Assembly: GCA_041398825.1 (NCBI GenBank)
Contig: JAWKTX010000004.1
Coordinates: 372,001 to 436,000 of the forward strand
DNA: 64,000 bases
Source: Planctomycetaceae bacterium
GTDB taxonomy: Bacteria; Planctomycetota; Planctomycetia; Planctomycetales; Planctomycetaceae
Direction: 5' to 3'
The position numbers and the translations under genes were made by a program. This document shows positions 1-9,396 of the stretch, piece after piece. The notes beneath the pieces were generated by a model. That model made no database searches. It was not told where the DNA came from and was given only the letters and a program-made list of their open reading frames with translations. Each line of letters starts with the position of its first letter. Within the stretch, counting starts at the first letter, position 1.

Positions 1-737
1 TGTCGCCCCCAGCGTTCGCCATACTGTGGACTCGCCAGAAGTTGATCGACAAGTTCTTCAGTGGCCTTTTCACCATGCTGTTCATAGGCTGTCACAAATT
101 CGTCAATGTCTTCAAACGACGGAGGAAGTCCCGTCAGGTCAATGTAAAGACGCCGCACGAGCGTTCGTGGAGCGGCATCCTGATTGGGTGTTAAGCCAGC
201 AGCTTCGATTTTTGCCAGCACGAAGTTATCCAGCGAATTTCGCAACCATGCGTTGTCCTTTACGTCTGGTATTGTTGGATTCTTTGCGGGTTCGAATGCC
301 CACAACGCTTCCGCATCATGGGCGGCAGCTTCCTTTGCCATGGCTTCCGTCGTGCGAGGATCCGGTGCGCCTCGTGTGATCCATTCCGCAAAATCGTTGA
401 TGACTGCTTCCGGTAGCGGCTCTTCAGGAGGCATCTGAATGCCATCGTAACGGAGCGCCTGCATCAGCAAACTCTCGTCGGGCTGCCCGGCCACGAAAAC
501 CGTTCCAGCTTCGCCGCCCTGCAGTAAACCATCGCGGCTGTCGAGCAAGAGTTTCCCGCCGACTTCCTTCGAACCTGCGGAATGGCATTCATAACAATGC
601 TTGACTAACGCCGGTCGAATTTTAGTTTCAAAAAATTGCACATCAGCTGCTGTTAACTGAGGCTCATCACCAGCACAGGCCTGACTGAACATCAGGGTGG
701 AGACAACCAGAAAAATTGTCTTTGTGGCAACTTGCAT
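1..737 (-). CDS. PSCyt1/DUF1549-type planctomycete cytochrome (partial, C-terminus outside window)
   Basis: Reading the minus strand gives an uninterrupted frame of about 245 codons that runs off the left edge. It starts with ATG at 737, followed by a hydrophobic signal segment (about residues 5-22). Next is a planctomycete cytochrome C domain with a CYECHS haem motif (CxxCH) near residue 45 and a downstream MPPEEPL segment. After a linker the frame enters the N-terminus of DUF1549, recognisable by RRLYIDLTGLPPS. Proteins of this build are exported and usually continue into DUF1553, which would lie outside this window. Function in the family is not established; a role in polymer breakdown or extracytoplasmic redox chemistry is only a guess. 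The frame is clean and the family call is firm. Confidence 0.88.
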   Translation of the reverse strand, partial: MQVATKTIFLVVSTLMFSQACAGDEPQLTAADVQFFETKIRPALVKHCYECHSAGSKEVGGKLLLDSRDGLLQGGEAGTVFVAGQPDESLLMQALRYDGIQMPPEEPLPEAVINDFAEWITRGAPDPRTTEAMAKEAAAHDAEALWAFEPAKNPTIPDVKDNAWLRNSLDNFVLAKIEAAGLTPNQDAAPRTLVRRLYIDLTGLPPSFEDIDEFVTAYEQHGEKATEELVDQLLASPQYGERWGR

Positions 738-1232
738 CGGGTGGTCAACACGTGGAAGGAAAATTGGCGGGCTCAGATTATTGCCAAAACTGGAACCAAA
801 AGTAAACCTGTTACCGGGGATTCAGGTAAATCTGGATACCATCCCCCAGTGCAGCATCAGCCTCGAAACTGCTGATGACTTAGCTGCTGCAATCGCGGCG
901 TCTTGATGAGAGGCGGCTGCGTTGAAAGGTCGAGGCAGAGGACCGAAGCTGTGTCCGCAGGCTTGGATTGCCGGACGTTCCGGTGACAGTGCGGCGTTTG
1001 AAAAGCATCTGACCAAATCGATTCAGCATTTTGAGAAAACGGCAATCGCCCCCCACCTGCCACAGGATGTGATCGCCCTTTCCCCATCGCCGATGAAGAC
1101 AACGACCTGAAACTCGTAATGCTCAACTGAGGGCTGCAGAATAGAAATGCATTCAAAACCGGGACTGACTTTGACATGCGTCAGGGCCACCCGAAGTCTG
1201 TTTTCGTCTAACACGCCCGTCGCCGCAAAGAC

Positions 1233-1411
1233 AATGGACAGGATGACAGGATCAACAGGATGCCTGACTGAAGTTTCAGCATTCTCCTGTCAATCCTGTG
1301 ATCCCGTCCCAATACAAATCTCGGGGGAGAGAGCCCTCGGCAAGGCAGCGTACTTTGACGCGGGTTCGAACAGCCGCTCGGAGGAGAAATGGTCGCTGAG
1401 GTGCAGATCGC
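1233..1411. repeat. Hairpin-forming dispersed repeat, copy 1
   Basis: This about 180-bp unit is repeated 239 bp downstream. It begins with a triple ACAGGAT-like motif (GGACAGGATGACAGGATC) that is complementary to CCTGTCAATCCTGTGATCC about 30 bases later, with a small inner palindrome CTGAAGTTTCAG in the loop, so the first 85 bases can fold into one long hairpin. The rest carries a shared tail with GCGTACTTTGACGCGGGTTC. Repeats of ACAGGAT inverted in this way are dispersed elements, not genes. Confidence 0.8.
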
Positions 1412-1471
1412 TGTTCGGATGCGGGAAGTCCGTTCAGACTTTTTTCGAGCACGGGGGACAATCGCAAAGTG

Positions 1472-1660
1472 AATGGACAGGATGACAGGATCAACAGGAT
1501 GCCTGACTGAAGTTTCAGCATTCTCCTGTCAATCCTGTGATCCCGTCCCAATACAAACCTTGGGGAGAGAGCCTGGGTAAGGCAGCGTACTTTGACGCGG
1601 GTTCGAACAGCCGCTCGGAGCAGAAATGGTCGCTCCGTTGGTCGCTGAGGTGCAGGTCGC
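1472..1660. repeat. Hairpin-forming dispersed repeat, copy 2
   Basis: Second copy of the unit at 1233, in direct orientation and nearly identical for about 150 bp, including the long hairpin and the GCGTACTTTGACGCGGGTTC tail. Near its end the motif GGTCGCT is duplicated (GGTCGCTCCGTTGGTCGCT), so the two copies differ by a small internal insertion. Confidence 0.8.
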
Positions 1661-1974
1661 AACCTCGGCACAAATCGTCTCGGCTGAATCTTGCCACCCC
1701 GTGTCTCAGCCTCTCAGGTCATTCGATCTGGGAGGACCTTTAAGGCATTAGCAATGCCTTTGATGGGGGCCCATTCTACTGTCCGAATCAGAAGGAAGAG
1801 GCCATTGCCGATTGTTTACCCAGGGAACAAGTCGGCTCCGAGTCCCCGCGGTCTGGTTTAACTTAGCAGCCTATTGAAGAACGGGACTGGCTCGAGCAGG
1901 AGACCTTAAAACACAATGGTTTCCCGTAGTCCTGTGTGCCGTCCCGATTTTTCAACGGACAGCGGCGATCTGCT

Positions 1975-3168
1975 TCACTTCGTGGTCGGCTTATGTAGCT
2001 CGTCACAGAGACTCAGGGCTTTCAACGCTTCGGCCGTCGCGATGTATGTGGTGAAGTGATAGTTGCCACGATACAGCGAATGCATCCACCAGCGGCCGCT
2101 TTCTCGCTGTTCGCGTTTGAGCCACGTGAGGCCGCGTTGAATGCGATCATCCGACGCGGCCACTCCGCTCTGTCGCAACAGAACGACAGCCAGTGCGGTC
2201 ATGTACGCATCGCTTTCCGGGGAGGCAGCATCAGGAAGGCTGGTGATAAGATTGACGACCGTGTCGCTCATCTCAAAGTGCCAGTCATTCACGGCCGACA
2301 GATCACGAGTACTCCAGCCGCCGTCTTCGTGCTGCCTGGCTGTCAAAATCGCCATCGCAGCCTGCCGCTCGTCTTCCGAAACAACATCCGGCAGATATGA
2401 CGCCAACTGAAGTTTCAGGATGCGATCAAAGTCGTTCGCCGGTTCTGCCGTGCTGAACCACTCTTTCAATCGATCGACTCGCGCACGCAGGTCCTGATCG
2501 GATAGTTTGTCGAGCCACCCCGGAGCCGCGGTGATCGCACGCGCTGCCTGCAGCGACAGTTCAAAATCTGTTGTGATATGCGGAATCTCGACCTCACCGT
2601 GTGTCACAAACGAACCGTCTTCGGATTGATGCGCAAACATATCGCGCAGTGCACGATCCGTCGGTTCGGTGGTCGATTCGCTCAGATGCTGATCCCACAC
2701 GGCCAGACCGAGAGCTCGCCAGACGGAAGTAAATGTACCGGGATAATAAACGTGTCCGTTCTTATCCGTCGGGGTGAGGGTCGTTATCTCTTTCGGAACG
2801 GATTGTGCAAAGTTGTCTCGAACCTCCTGACTAGGCGGACCGAACAGAGGGCTCAATGCAGGACGCTCTGTCATGTACGGCCCCGTCGTGTGGCAGTTGA
2901 CGCACGTTCTCTCCCGCACCCAGCTGACGGCACCGTCTTCCAGATAGGCGACCGCTGCTTTCACCGATGTCTCACCAAACGAAGTTACTCGCGGTTCGTC
3001 GGCGGAAGGAATCGGCACACGGATATCCCCCGATTCATACTGAAACTCCAGCGCCCGCTTCTGCTGTGCGTGCACAGGATTTTCCAATGAAATCCCGATC
3101 CACAACGCGACACCCAGAACGCTGATTCGTCGCACAGAAAAAGGATACCGTCGCGCTTCACTCACCAT
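1975..3168 (-). CDS. Secreted c-type-haem protein with terpene-cyclase-like helical repeats
   Basis: The open frame reaches back to a GTG at 3339, but the ATG at 3168 is preferred: it has GGAG upstream and is followed by a signal peptide (basic RR, hydrophobic core, cleavage after VHA before QQK). Near residue 85 the mature protein has one CVNCH motif, a haem c site. The remainder holds repeated segments such as DGSF, DGGWSTRD and SGRWWMH, which resemble the QW-type repeats of squalene/prenyltransferase alpha-toroid folds. No catalytic aspartate motif of a real cyclase is seen, so cyclase activity should not be assumed. It probably acts in the periplasm. The gene stands alone. The haem motif is firm; the fold assignment is moderate. 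Confidence 0.75.
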   Translation of the reverse strand: MVSEARRYPFSVRRISVLGVALWIGISLENPVHAQQKRALEFQYESGDIRVPIPSADEPRVTSFGETSVKAAVAYLEDGAVSWVRERTCVNCHTTGPYMTERPALSPLFGPPSQEVRDNFAQSVPKEITTLTPTDKNGHVYYPGTFTSVWRALGLAVWDQHLSESTTEPTDRALRDMFAHQSEDGSFVTHGEVEIPHITTDFELSLQAARAITAAPGWLDKLSDQDLRARVDRLKEWFSTAEPANDFDRILKLQLASYLPDVVSEDERQAAMAILTARQHEDGGWSTRDLSAVNDWHFEMSDTVVNLITSLPDAASPESDAYMTALAVVLLRQSGVAASDDRIQRGLTWLKREQRESGRWWMHSLYRGNYHFTTYIATAEALKALSLCDELHKPTTK

Positions 3169-3374
3169 GAGGGTCTCCGGCAAAGGATCATGTCGATCAT
3201 CCATACTGAATACAAAGTCGATGTCAGTCAGCTTTGAAGTCACCCCGAAAACGAACGGCGACCGCACCAATGAGCTTACGCGAGCGAACGAGAAAAAAAC
3301 ACCAGCTCGACCCCTAAGAGACACAAGAAAGAAAACCACAATTCAGAATTGACAACAGAAAACGGAGAAAACGG

Positions 3375-3388
3375 GGTCAGGTCTCTTT
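3375..3388. repeat. Left 14-bp inverted repeat of RAYT element
   Basis: GGTCAGGTCTCTTT lies about 40 bp before the transposase start. Its exact reverse complement AAAGAGACCTGACC lies at 4090-4103, overlapping the transposase stop codon. Confidence 0.8.
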
Positions 3389-3426
3389 GCTTTGCGTTTC
3401 TACTGTTGTCCTGCTAGACTTTCGCC

Positions 3427-4101
3427 ATGGCACGCACGAAACGCATTTGTCCGGCTGGTGAAGTCTTCCACGTTCTGAATCGAGCGGTGGCTCGGCTGAC
3501 GATTTTTGAAAAGCCCGAAGACTATGCCGCATTCATGTGCGTTGTGCAGGAAACGTGGGAAATCGTGCCACTTCCAATTTATGCGATGGTGGCAATGCCG
3601 AATCACTGGCATTTTGTGGTCCGGCCCGAGACCAGCGATCAGGTCAGTGAGTTCTTCCGTCGACTGACTGTCATGCACACGATGCGCTGGCATGCTCAAT
3701 ACAAGACCGGCGGGACCGGCCATTTGTATCAGGGGCGTTTCAAGTCGTTTCCTATCCAGTCAGACCGACATCTGCTGACAGTCATGAGATACGTCGAACG
3801 GAATCCCGTACGAGCCAAATTGATTGACCTCGCCGAAGAATGGCAATGGGGTTCCGCTCATGCTCGCCGAGGACCTGCAGACGAACGTCGATGGCTGGCG
3901 ATTCCCGATGATCCCCCATTGCCGCGTAACTGGCGTTCATGGGTGAACAAGGTCGAGACGGAGGCTGAGTTGAACGCACTTCGCATCAGCGTGAAACGCG
4001 GCCTGCCGTTTGGCGATAATCGATGGACAAAAAGCTGCGCCCTTCGTCTCGGGCTCGAATCCACAACTCGCCCAAGGGGAAGACCAAAGAAAGAGACCTG
4101 A
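3427..4101 (+). CDS. REP-associated tyrosine transposase (RAYT, IS200-like Y1 family)
   Basis: A 224-residue protein matching the single-domain RAYT family in length and motifs. The HUH-type metal site is AMPNHWHFVV near residue 60, a conserved GHLYQGRFKSF block follows near residue 100, and the putative catalytic tyrosine is in VMRYVERNPVRA near residue 121. RAYTs are linked to dispersal of short palindromic repeats. The gene is bounded by a perfect 14-bp inverted repeat (3375-3388 and 4090-4103), the right copy overlapping the stop codon, and a solo copy of a similar repeat lies at 4922. The gene is intact and could be active. It starts with ATG; no strong ribosome binding site is seen. Confidence 0.93.
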   Translation: MARTKRICPAGEVFHVLNRAVARLTIFEKPEDYAAFMCVVQETWEIVPLPIYAMVAMPNHWHFVVRPETSDQVSEFFRRLTVMHTMRWHAQYKTGGTGHLYQGRFKSFPIQSDRHLLTVMRYVERNPVRAKLIDLAEEWQWGSAHARRGPADERRWLAIPDDPPLPRNWRSWVNKVETEAELNALRISVKRGLPFGDNRWTKSCALRLGLESTTRPRGRPKKET

Positions 4102-4103
4102 CC
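4090..4103. repeat. Right 14-bp inverted repeat of RAYT element
   Basis: AAAGAGACCTGACC is the exact reverse complement of 3375-3388. It contributes the last two sense codons and the TGA of the transposase gene, so the repeat is part of the coding sequence. Confidence 0.8.
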
Positions 4104-4213
4104 TCTTTGCCACTTCTTGATATTGGGCGACAATTACGTTAAGCAGAAGTTGCAAAGACAATCCGTAATTCCCAGAAATCTCTGCTGAGTTGCATCGAAG
4201 GGGGCGCAGCCAG

Positions 4214-4825
4214 ATGTCCGACCTGTCGATCCGCTTGTCAACCATTATTCAGAATCCCCAAGGCATTAGTGATCTGGAACTAATGAAAGCCTGGAGCTTG
4301 GCAGTGAACCAGGGAGTGGCAGAGAGCGTCCGAAATACTGAACGGTCTCTGGTTCTTTCGTGTCTCCAAAGAATGTCAAGAACCCAATGCGGGTTCGAAA
4401 ATCCAATCTGCATTTCAAGTAGTTGGGGGATTCTGAACGTGGTCCATCTTCAGGGCTTAACACGCATGTGGACCAACGAGGACTGCAGGGTGATTGCCAA
4501 CACTGTCGGTGGGCCGAATTTGCCACTCGCCACTGCAACGATTCGTGCTCTTATGTGCGAACTCCGACCTCTGTTTCCTTACGCAATGCCACAACTGCAA
4601 CAAATCTGCATCGGTCCGCGCGTCCTCATAAAGTATGGCGACAAGAAGTTGTTTCCTTTACGCGGACTTGCATATTTGTGCTGCCTGGTGAACGAAGCCT
4701 CCATAGTAGTTGGGGATGCGATTCGAATGGAATCTCGAGACATCGTAGGTATCTGGCGAGATTCGAACGGAGTCGAAAGAGACTTGCTCCGTAAATGTGA
4801 AGATCTGCTTCGGAATAGTCCTTAA
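4214..4825 (+). CDS. Hypothetical protein, about 203 aa
   Basis: Not recognised. The frame can begin at a TTG (4190), but the ATG at 4214 has a purine-rich AAGGGGG about 10 bases upstream and is preferred. The protein is soluble with no signal peptide or membrane segment. It is rich in leucine and cysteine, with one tract of alternating hydrophobic and charged residues that could be helical repeats. It lies directly downstream of the RAYT element with no coupled neighbour. It could be a cargo or orphan gene of the accessory region. Confidence is limited because no family features support it beyond frame length and start signal. Confidence 0.5.
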   Translation: MSDLSIRLSTIIQNPQGISDLELMKAWSLAVNQGVAESVRNTERSLVLSCLQRMSRTQCGFENPICISSSWGILNVVHLQGLTRMWTNEDCRVIANTVGGPNLPLATATIRALMCELRPLFPYAMPQLQQICIGPRVLIKYGDKKLFPLRGLAYLCCLVNEASIVVGDAIRMESRDIVGIWRDSNGVERDLLRKCEDLLRNSP

Positions 4826-5254
4826 GTGTTATGTTTTTTTTGATTTTGAGTTTTTGGCCGAACTGAGAATGCAGAGATTTCGGTCTGGACACGTGCGAAG
4901 AAAGTGAGGGAGGATTAAAACGGGTCAGGACTCTTTTCTTGCGTTGCGGAGACGTTTTTGACTATGGGCGAATGAAGTCGCGAGTTGGCAGAGTGGAATC
5001 GATATGTGCGTCGTGTGCGTCGGCATATTGAAGAAAGGAAAATTCCAGCTCTGCGGCCCACGCGTTCAGTATGAAGTGGTCGAAAGCACTGCGTCCCGGT
5101 TCTGCTCGACCGGCGAGGGTGTTTCCGGTGGAGTGAGAAACGGCCTGGCGGCCCCCCAGGGAGGTGGTTTGCTGGAAGCACTATTGCTTCCCGACGGCTT
5201 CGCTGAGGAACGACCGAACGGCATCCGACATCCGAGGTCAATCAAAAACACCTG
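4826..5254. other. Gene-free stretch with solo RAYT repeat
   Basis: No supported gene. It contains GGGTCAGGACTCTTTT at 4922-4937, nearly the same as the left inverted repeat of the RAYT at 3375, and otherwise shows no recognisable signal. Confidence 0.55.
4922..4937. repeat. Solo copy of RAYT-type repeat
   Basis: GGGTCAGGACTCTTTT differs by one base from GGGTCAGGTCTCTTTG next to the intact transposase. No transposase follows it. Confidence 0.6.
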
Positions 5255-5340
5255 CCCCGTTTGCCGACCCCTGAACCCGTTTGCCCCCCGTTTGCCGACC
5301 CCTGAACCCGTTTGCCCCCCGTTGGCCGACCCTTCAACCC
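5255..5340. repeat. 31-bp tandem repeat, 2.8 copies
   Basis: Units at 5255-5285 and 5286-5316 are identical, and a diverged partial third unit ends at 5340. Each unit contains CCCCGTTTGCCGACCCC and CTGAACCCGTTTGCC. The last unit overlaps the stop codon of the broken response regulator (5334-5336). Units abut without spacers, so this is not a CRISPR array. Confidence 0.85.
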
Positions 5341-6667
5341 TGTTCTTCTTCGATCTCCCTGAGCTTGTAGATCAGGGCTCGGCGGCTGATGCCCAGTTTT
5401 TTGGCGGAGTGGGTACGATTGCCGTCGCATTCCTGCAGCGTGGCCAGGATGGTGGCTCTTTCCACCTGGGACAGGCGACCGGTGTCGGGCGGGGCGTCGC
5501 TGATTTTCACCGCGATATTGGCGGGAAGATGTTCGGGCATGATCACGTCGCCCTGGCACAGCAGGCACGCTCGCTGAATGGCGTTCCGCAGCTCTCGCAC
5601 GTTTCCGGTCCACGCGTGAGTCAGCATGGCCTGCGATGCCTGTGGAGACAGCCGTACCTGGCGATTGGCAAACTGACTCGCGAAATGCCTGGCCAGCGGA
5701 AGGATATCTTCGCCCGGTCGGTCAGCGGCGGCACGATCAGTTCCACGACGTTAATGCGGTAATACAGATCTTCTTGAAACCGGCCTTCGTTGACTTCATC
5801 CAGCAGATTTCGATTGGTCGCTGCAATCAGACGTGTGTCGACCTTCACAGAACGATCGTCACCGACGGGCGTGACCTGTTTTGGCCTCGTTGCTCGCAGC
5901 GGTTTTGGCTGCATCTCCAGCGGCATCTCACCGATCTCGTCCAGGAAACAAACTGCCGCCGCTTGCCGTTCGAAACAGGCCCATGCGTTCTGCAAAGCCC
6001 GGTAAAAGCCCCTTCTTGCTGACCAAACAGCTCGCGCTTTCAATTAGTGTCGCTGTCAGGCCGGCAAGTTGGTCGCCACCAGAGAATGCGACGCTCGCTG
6101 AGCTCCATTGATGAATCAGCAAAGGCAATCCAGTTCTTTGCCAACTCCTGGGCCCCTGAATCAAAATCGCGGCATCCGAAGGCGCGACGACGGCGGTGTT
6201 TCGAGCAGTTGCCGCATCGCGCGGCTCGAAGACGAAGTCAGCCGGCACTTCCGGCGGCGGCTTTCCCAGGCTGCTGTTAACGCACCCGAGGTCAATTCCA
6301 GGGCATCAAAGACGACCGTTTTCAATTCATTCAGCAGATCAATGGGTTTGACGGGTAATCGTCTGCTCCACTTTTTGACGGCGGCCACCGCCTGCCGCCT
6401 GTAGCATAGGCGGTGATCAGGATGACCGGAGTCGACGGAAGCTGTTCTCGAAGTTGTGGTAACGCGTCGATGCCACTGATCCCGGGCAAACGCACATCCA
6501 GCAAAATCCTTGTCCGGAGCCTGCGATGCGATGAGTGTCAGCATCTGTTCTGCCAGACGGCGCTCAACGATCGTGAATCAAGGTCTGGAAGAACCCCCGA
6601 TCAGCTTTCGCTGAGACGGTTCATCATCGACAATCATCAGGACATGATTCGTGGCGGCAGTCTTCAT
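5334..6667 (-). pseudogene. NtrC-family sigma-54-dependent response regulator, frameshifted
   Basis: Pieces of one protein lie in order on the minus strand but in different frames. The ATG at 6667 begins a receiver domain (VLMIVDDEPSQRKLI) that is broken within 30 codons. Farther on are the receiver end (KPIDLLNELKTVV), AAA+ core pieces (FLDEIGEMPLEMQPK, TRLIAATNRNL, FQEDLYYRINVVELIVPPL), the sensor-2 part (WTGNVRELRNAIQRACL) and a Fis-type DNA-binding helix-turn-helix (NRTHSAKKLGISRRALIYKL). The ATP-binding Walker A and GAFTGA regions are scrambled. As it stands it cannot make a working activator. It sits 55 bp after the sensor kinase remnant, the usual order for a two-component pair. Confidence 0.85.
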
Positions 6668-6722
6668 GTTAATTTCTGTTCTCTTGTCAATTCACGGCGT
6701 CGTATGGCGACGCCTGCTTCTC

Positions 6723-8059
6723 TTACAGCCGCAGCGACTTCGCTGCACTGCGGATTCCGTCGATCCAGAAGATTGCTCCTGCCAGGTTCCCCGATTTGTA
6801 GCCGACGGTCCAGTCATGAGCGACCGCAATGCGACGAACCAATCGATAAACCCAGACCGGTTCCGCCCGGACGTTTCGTCACGTAAGGTTCAAACAGCGA
6901 ATCAATGATTTCGTCAGCCGCACCAGTCCCTGATCTGAAACTTCCAGGCGAAACATTCCCCACTTGCCCGGACTTCGACAGCGATACCGCAATGGAACTT
7001 CCTTCCGGCGCGAAGGCGATGGCGTTTTGCAGCAGGTTGAACAGTACCTGTCGTAACTGGTCTCGATCAGCCAGAACGGTTGTCGGATCATTCAGACCGG
7101 AGGTTTCCAGCACCAGGTTGCGAGCGTCCAGATCCGACTGAAGCAGCGTCTGCAGTTCCTGGAGTAGTTCTCCGACCGCGACCGGTTGAACGCTGGCTTC
7201 CGCCTGTCGAGCAAACGCCAGGGTACTGGTTGATTCTTGCAGTGACGCGGTCACACTCTTCCAGCACCGCTTCCGCCTGTTCCTGTTGATCGTCGCTGGG
7301 CAGGCCCGGCACCACCAGTCGCTGAGATCCGGCGCGAATGAGCTTGGCGGGTTCGAGTTTCATGGGCCAGTCCGGCGGCAGCCTGTCCGAGTTCTCGAAG
7401 ATGCCGAGTCTCGGCTGTCCAGCAGACGCGTGGTTCCTTCGGATTGAGCCAGTCGCACGGTGGACTGCCACACAGAACCGGCGGCCAGCAGCAACGGCGT
7501 TCCCATCACGAAAATCAGAAGACGATTCCGAGCTTCCGCTGCATCTGTGTCCACGCGCCGCCGTGCGATCCAGCACAACAATCGATCGGAACGAATCCGT
7601 GGCTGCTCGCGCCCCGCCGCTTCCAGGAAAAACGTCGTGTGCCATGGCCGGAGGATCATTCTGCACCGTGAACGCGCTCGCACAAAAAACAGCGTGTCAC
7701 CCTGAGCATGTTCGCCGACAGGCAGAGCAAGTCGACCAGCGAACGGTCTCCCGAAAGGTAGACATCTTCTTCGTTGTTATTCACAACCAGTGCGATCGCG
7801 AACACATTTTCGACCGAGCGAGAACTCCCAGAGTTTCCGGCAACTGCTTCTGTACCGACGGCGAGAACCAGCGATGTGACTGCACGCTGCTGCCGACCGT
7901 CAGACACCGCTTCCGCCTGAACAACAGGGCACCATCGATCAGCGCGCACCGGTGAACGCGCCAGTGCAGCGCCCAGACGGCGAACATCGACCACAGCACA
8001 AGAACGAACGAAAGCCCAATGATTCTTGCCCGAGAATACGATCCTGGTTCACTTTGCAT
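6723..8059 (-). pseudogene. Sensor histidine kinase, frameshifted
   Basis: It starts with ATG at 8059 and a transmembrane segment (IIGLSFVLVLWSMFAVWAL). A second membrane helix is near NRLLIFVMGTPLLLAAG. The kinase end is well preserved: a dimerisation-like helix (DDQQEQAEAVLEECDRV), then the ATPase domain with N-box LLQNAIAFAPEG and G-boxes in GGTGLGLSI. At least four frame changes separate these parts. It ends at a TAA at 6723-6725, just before the response regulator. This is the sensor of a ZraS/NtrB-like pair. Its signal is unknown; metal or envelope stress is a guess from the neighbours. Confidence 0.82.
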
Positions 8060-8124
8060 CGGTCACTTTCACATTCGCGTTCCGATCTTCTGCGATCGTG
8101 CCATCTTTGAACCGCCTGAGGCGT

Positions 8125-8955
8125 TCAAACACTCTTCGTCGCATGACCGTTCAGGAACGACCGCGCGTCCTTTCTGCTTTGCGTTTCGTCCGCCGACTCC
8201 CTGAAGCGGAATTTCCCGAACCGCCGCTGCCCGGCCCGCGGCCGCACCGGCTCCTCCTGCCCCATGTCGGGACCTGTTGAAGTGGCGATGGTATTGAATT
8301 CGGCCTGAGTCAGAAACTGAGCTTTGTACGTGGCACCCTGCGAAGCGATCTGTGACGCAAACGCCCGTAAATGGTTGTGCGATCCCTGCAGCAAATGTGC
8401 AAGAACCTGGCCGACCTGAGGACCAGGGGGCCTGAGATAACGGGCCGGTTCAGGTCAGCGATATCCATTTCTTCAATCTTCAGCTCCGACCATCAGCGAG
8501 TCCAGAGGGCTTCGCGAACCGGCGGCAACCAGTGTCGCATAAAGCTGCTGATATTCCGGAACCGTGAACACTCCGGGCGTCTTATTCAGACTGACAGAAG
8601 CCGTTCCCCCGCCGCTGCAGCAATCGCTCCAGCACTGCATGTGCTGGCCTTCTGAACGTGAGATATTCTGGAAGACGGGCGAAACCCGGTCTTCGCCAGC
8701 TGCGTAGACATCCCGAGCCAGCTTTTCTTCTTCCCACATTTTCAGCAGATTCAGACCACCGACATTCGAAACCACCGCGCTTGGGAATTCTGCCCGACCA
8801 GACCTCCATGCTGCGGTCCTCGACCGACACTATGAACTCTGAACATTTCGCCCCTGTTTGCCATGGCCTCCTCGCCCGCCCTGCGCAGTGACATCCGCAG
8901 CGCAGCATCAGTAACAGCCGCTGGAGCGGCTGAAACTCATGAGTAGATTCTTCAT
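8125..8955 (-). pseudogene. DUF2202 ferritin-like protein, frameshifted
   Basis: ATG at 8955 has AAGGGGA upstream, but the frame is lost after about 15 codons. The preserved DUF2202 core includes WEEEKLARDVY, FQNISRSEGQHM (metal-ligand type glutamates and histidine) and PGVFTVPEYQQLYATLV. After another frame change comes the C-terminal helix GSHNHLRAFASQIASQGATY. DUF2202 proteins are ferritin-like four-helix bundles that are usually exported and may bind iron. The family is clear, but the gene is broken at least three times. Confidence 0.8.
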
Positions 8956-9396
8956 TTCAATCCCCTTCTGAATGGTTCGTCACAGCAAATCCGTTTCGAC
9001 ACCAATACGCATTCAACAATGCAATTCTGGTACCGACTTGCCGAAGCGGAGGCGAAATCGGAGCGTGAACGAATCGAACTCCGCGAATTGAAACGAAGTG
9101 GTGTGCCGCCGGTGGAAGACACTTCGCGTCAACTCTGCATTCCGTGCCTGGCCGTCAGCCAGCGGCGCGCAGATTTTCTGAAGGTTTGGGACAGGGCGAC
9201 GCCGGCGATCTGCCGATCCCGCGTGTGCCGCCTCGTCTCTGCATTGAAAACATTCGCAAAGCAGGATGTCAGAGTTCCGTTAGCGAAGAACCCGCAACAG
9301 TTTCTCCCGTGGGCCGATCGGCACGCAGATTGCGACGCCTGGACTCGTGCCCGCTCGCGTGGGAGCTTTCAGGATTCAGCTTAATAAAGAAAATCA
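8956..9396. other. Gene-free stretch inside the decayed block
   Basis: A plus-strand frame at 9019-9384 is open, but it shows no family features. The sequence may be a worn piece of a former gene. Nothing else is recognised. Confidence 0.4.

Larger units (their letters stand above)
738..1974. other. 1.2-kb gene-free stretch with a duplicated repeat
   Basis: No convincing gene is seen here. Short frames exist on both strands but lack family resemblance and ribosome binding sites, and those between 1276 and 1743 read through the duplicated repeat listed separately. The stretch lies between the divergent-side start of the DUF1549 protein and the stop of the next minus-strand gene. Confidence 0.6.

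Noticed and set aside
1360..1372. T-loop-like GGTTCGAAC in the 1233/1472 repeat, suggesting a tRNA
   Set aside because: It occurs inside both repeat copies and no acceptor, D or anticodon stem can be built around it.
1276..1671. 131-codon minus-strand frame across the repeat copies
   Set aside because: The translation is repetitive because it reads the duplicated repeat; no start signal or family features.
5004..5762. 252-codon plus-strand frame opposite the regulator pseudogene
   Set aside because: It is antisense to clear NtrC sequence (helix-turn-helix and AAA+ fragments) and runs through the 31-bp repeats.
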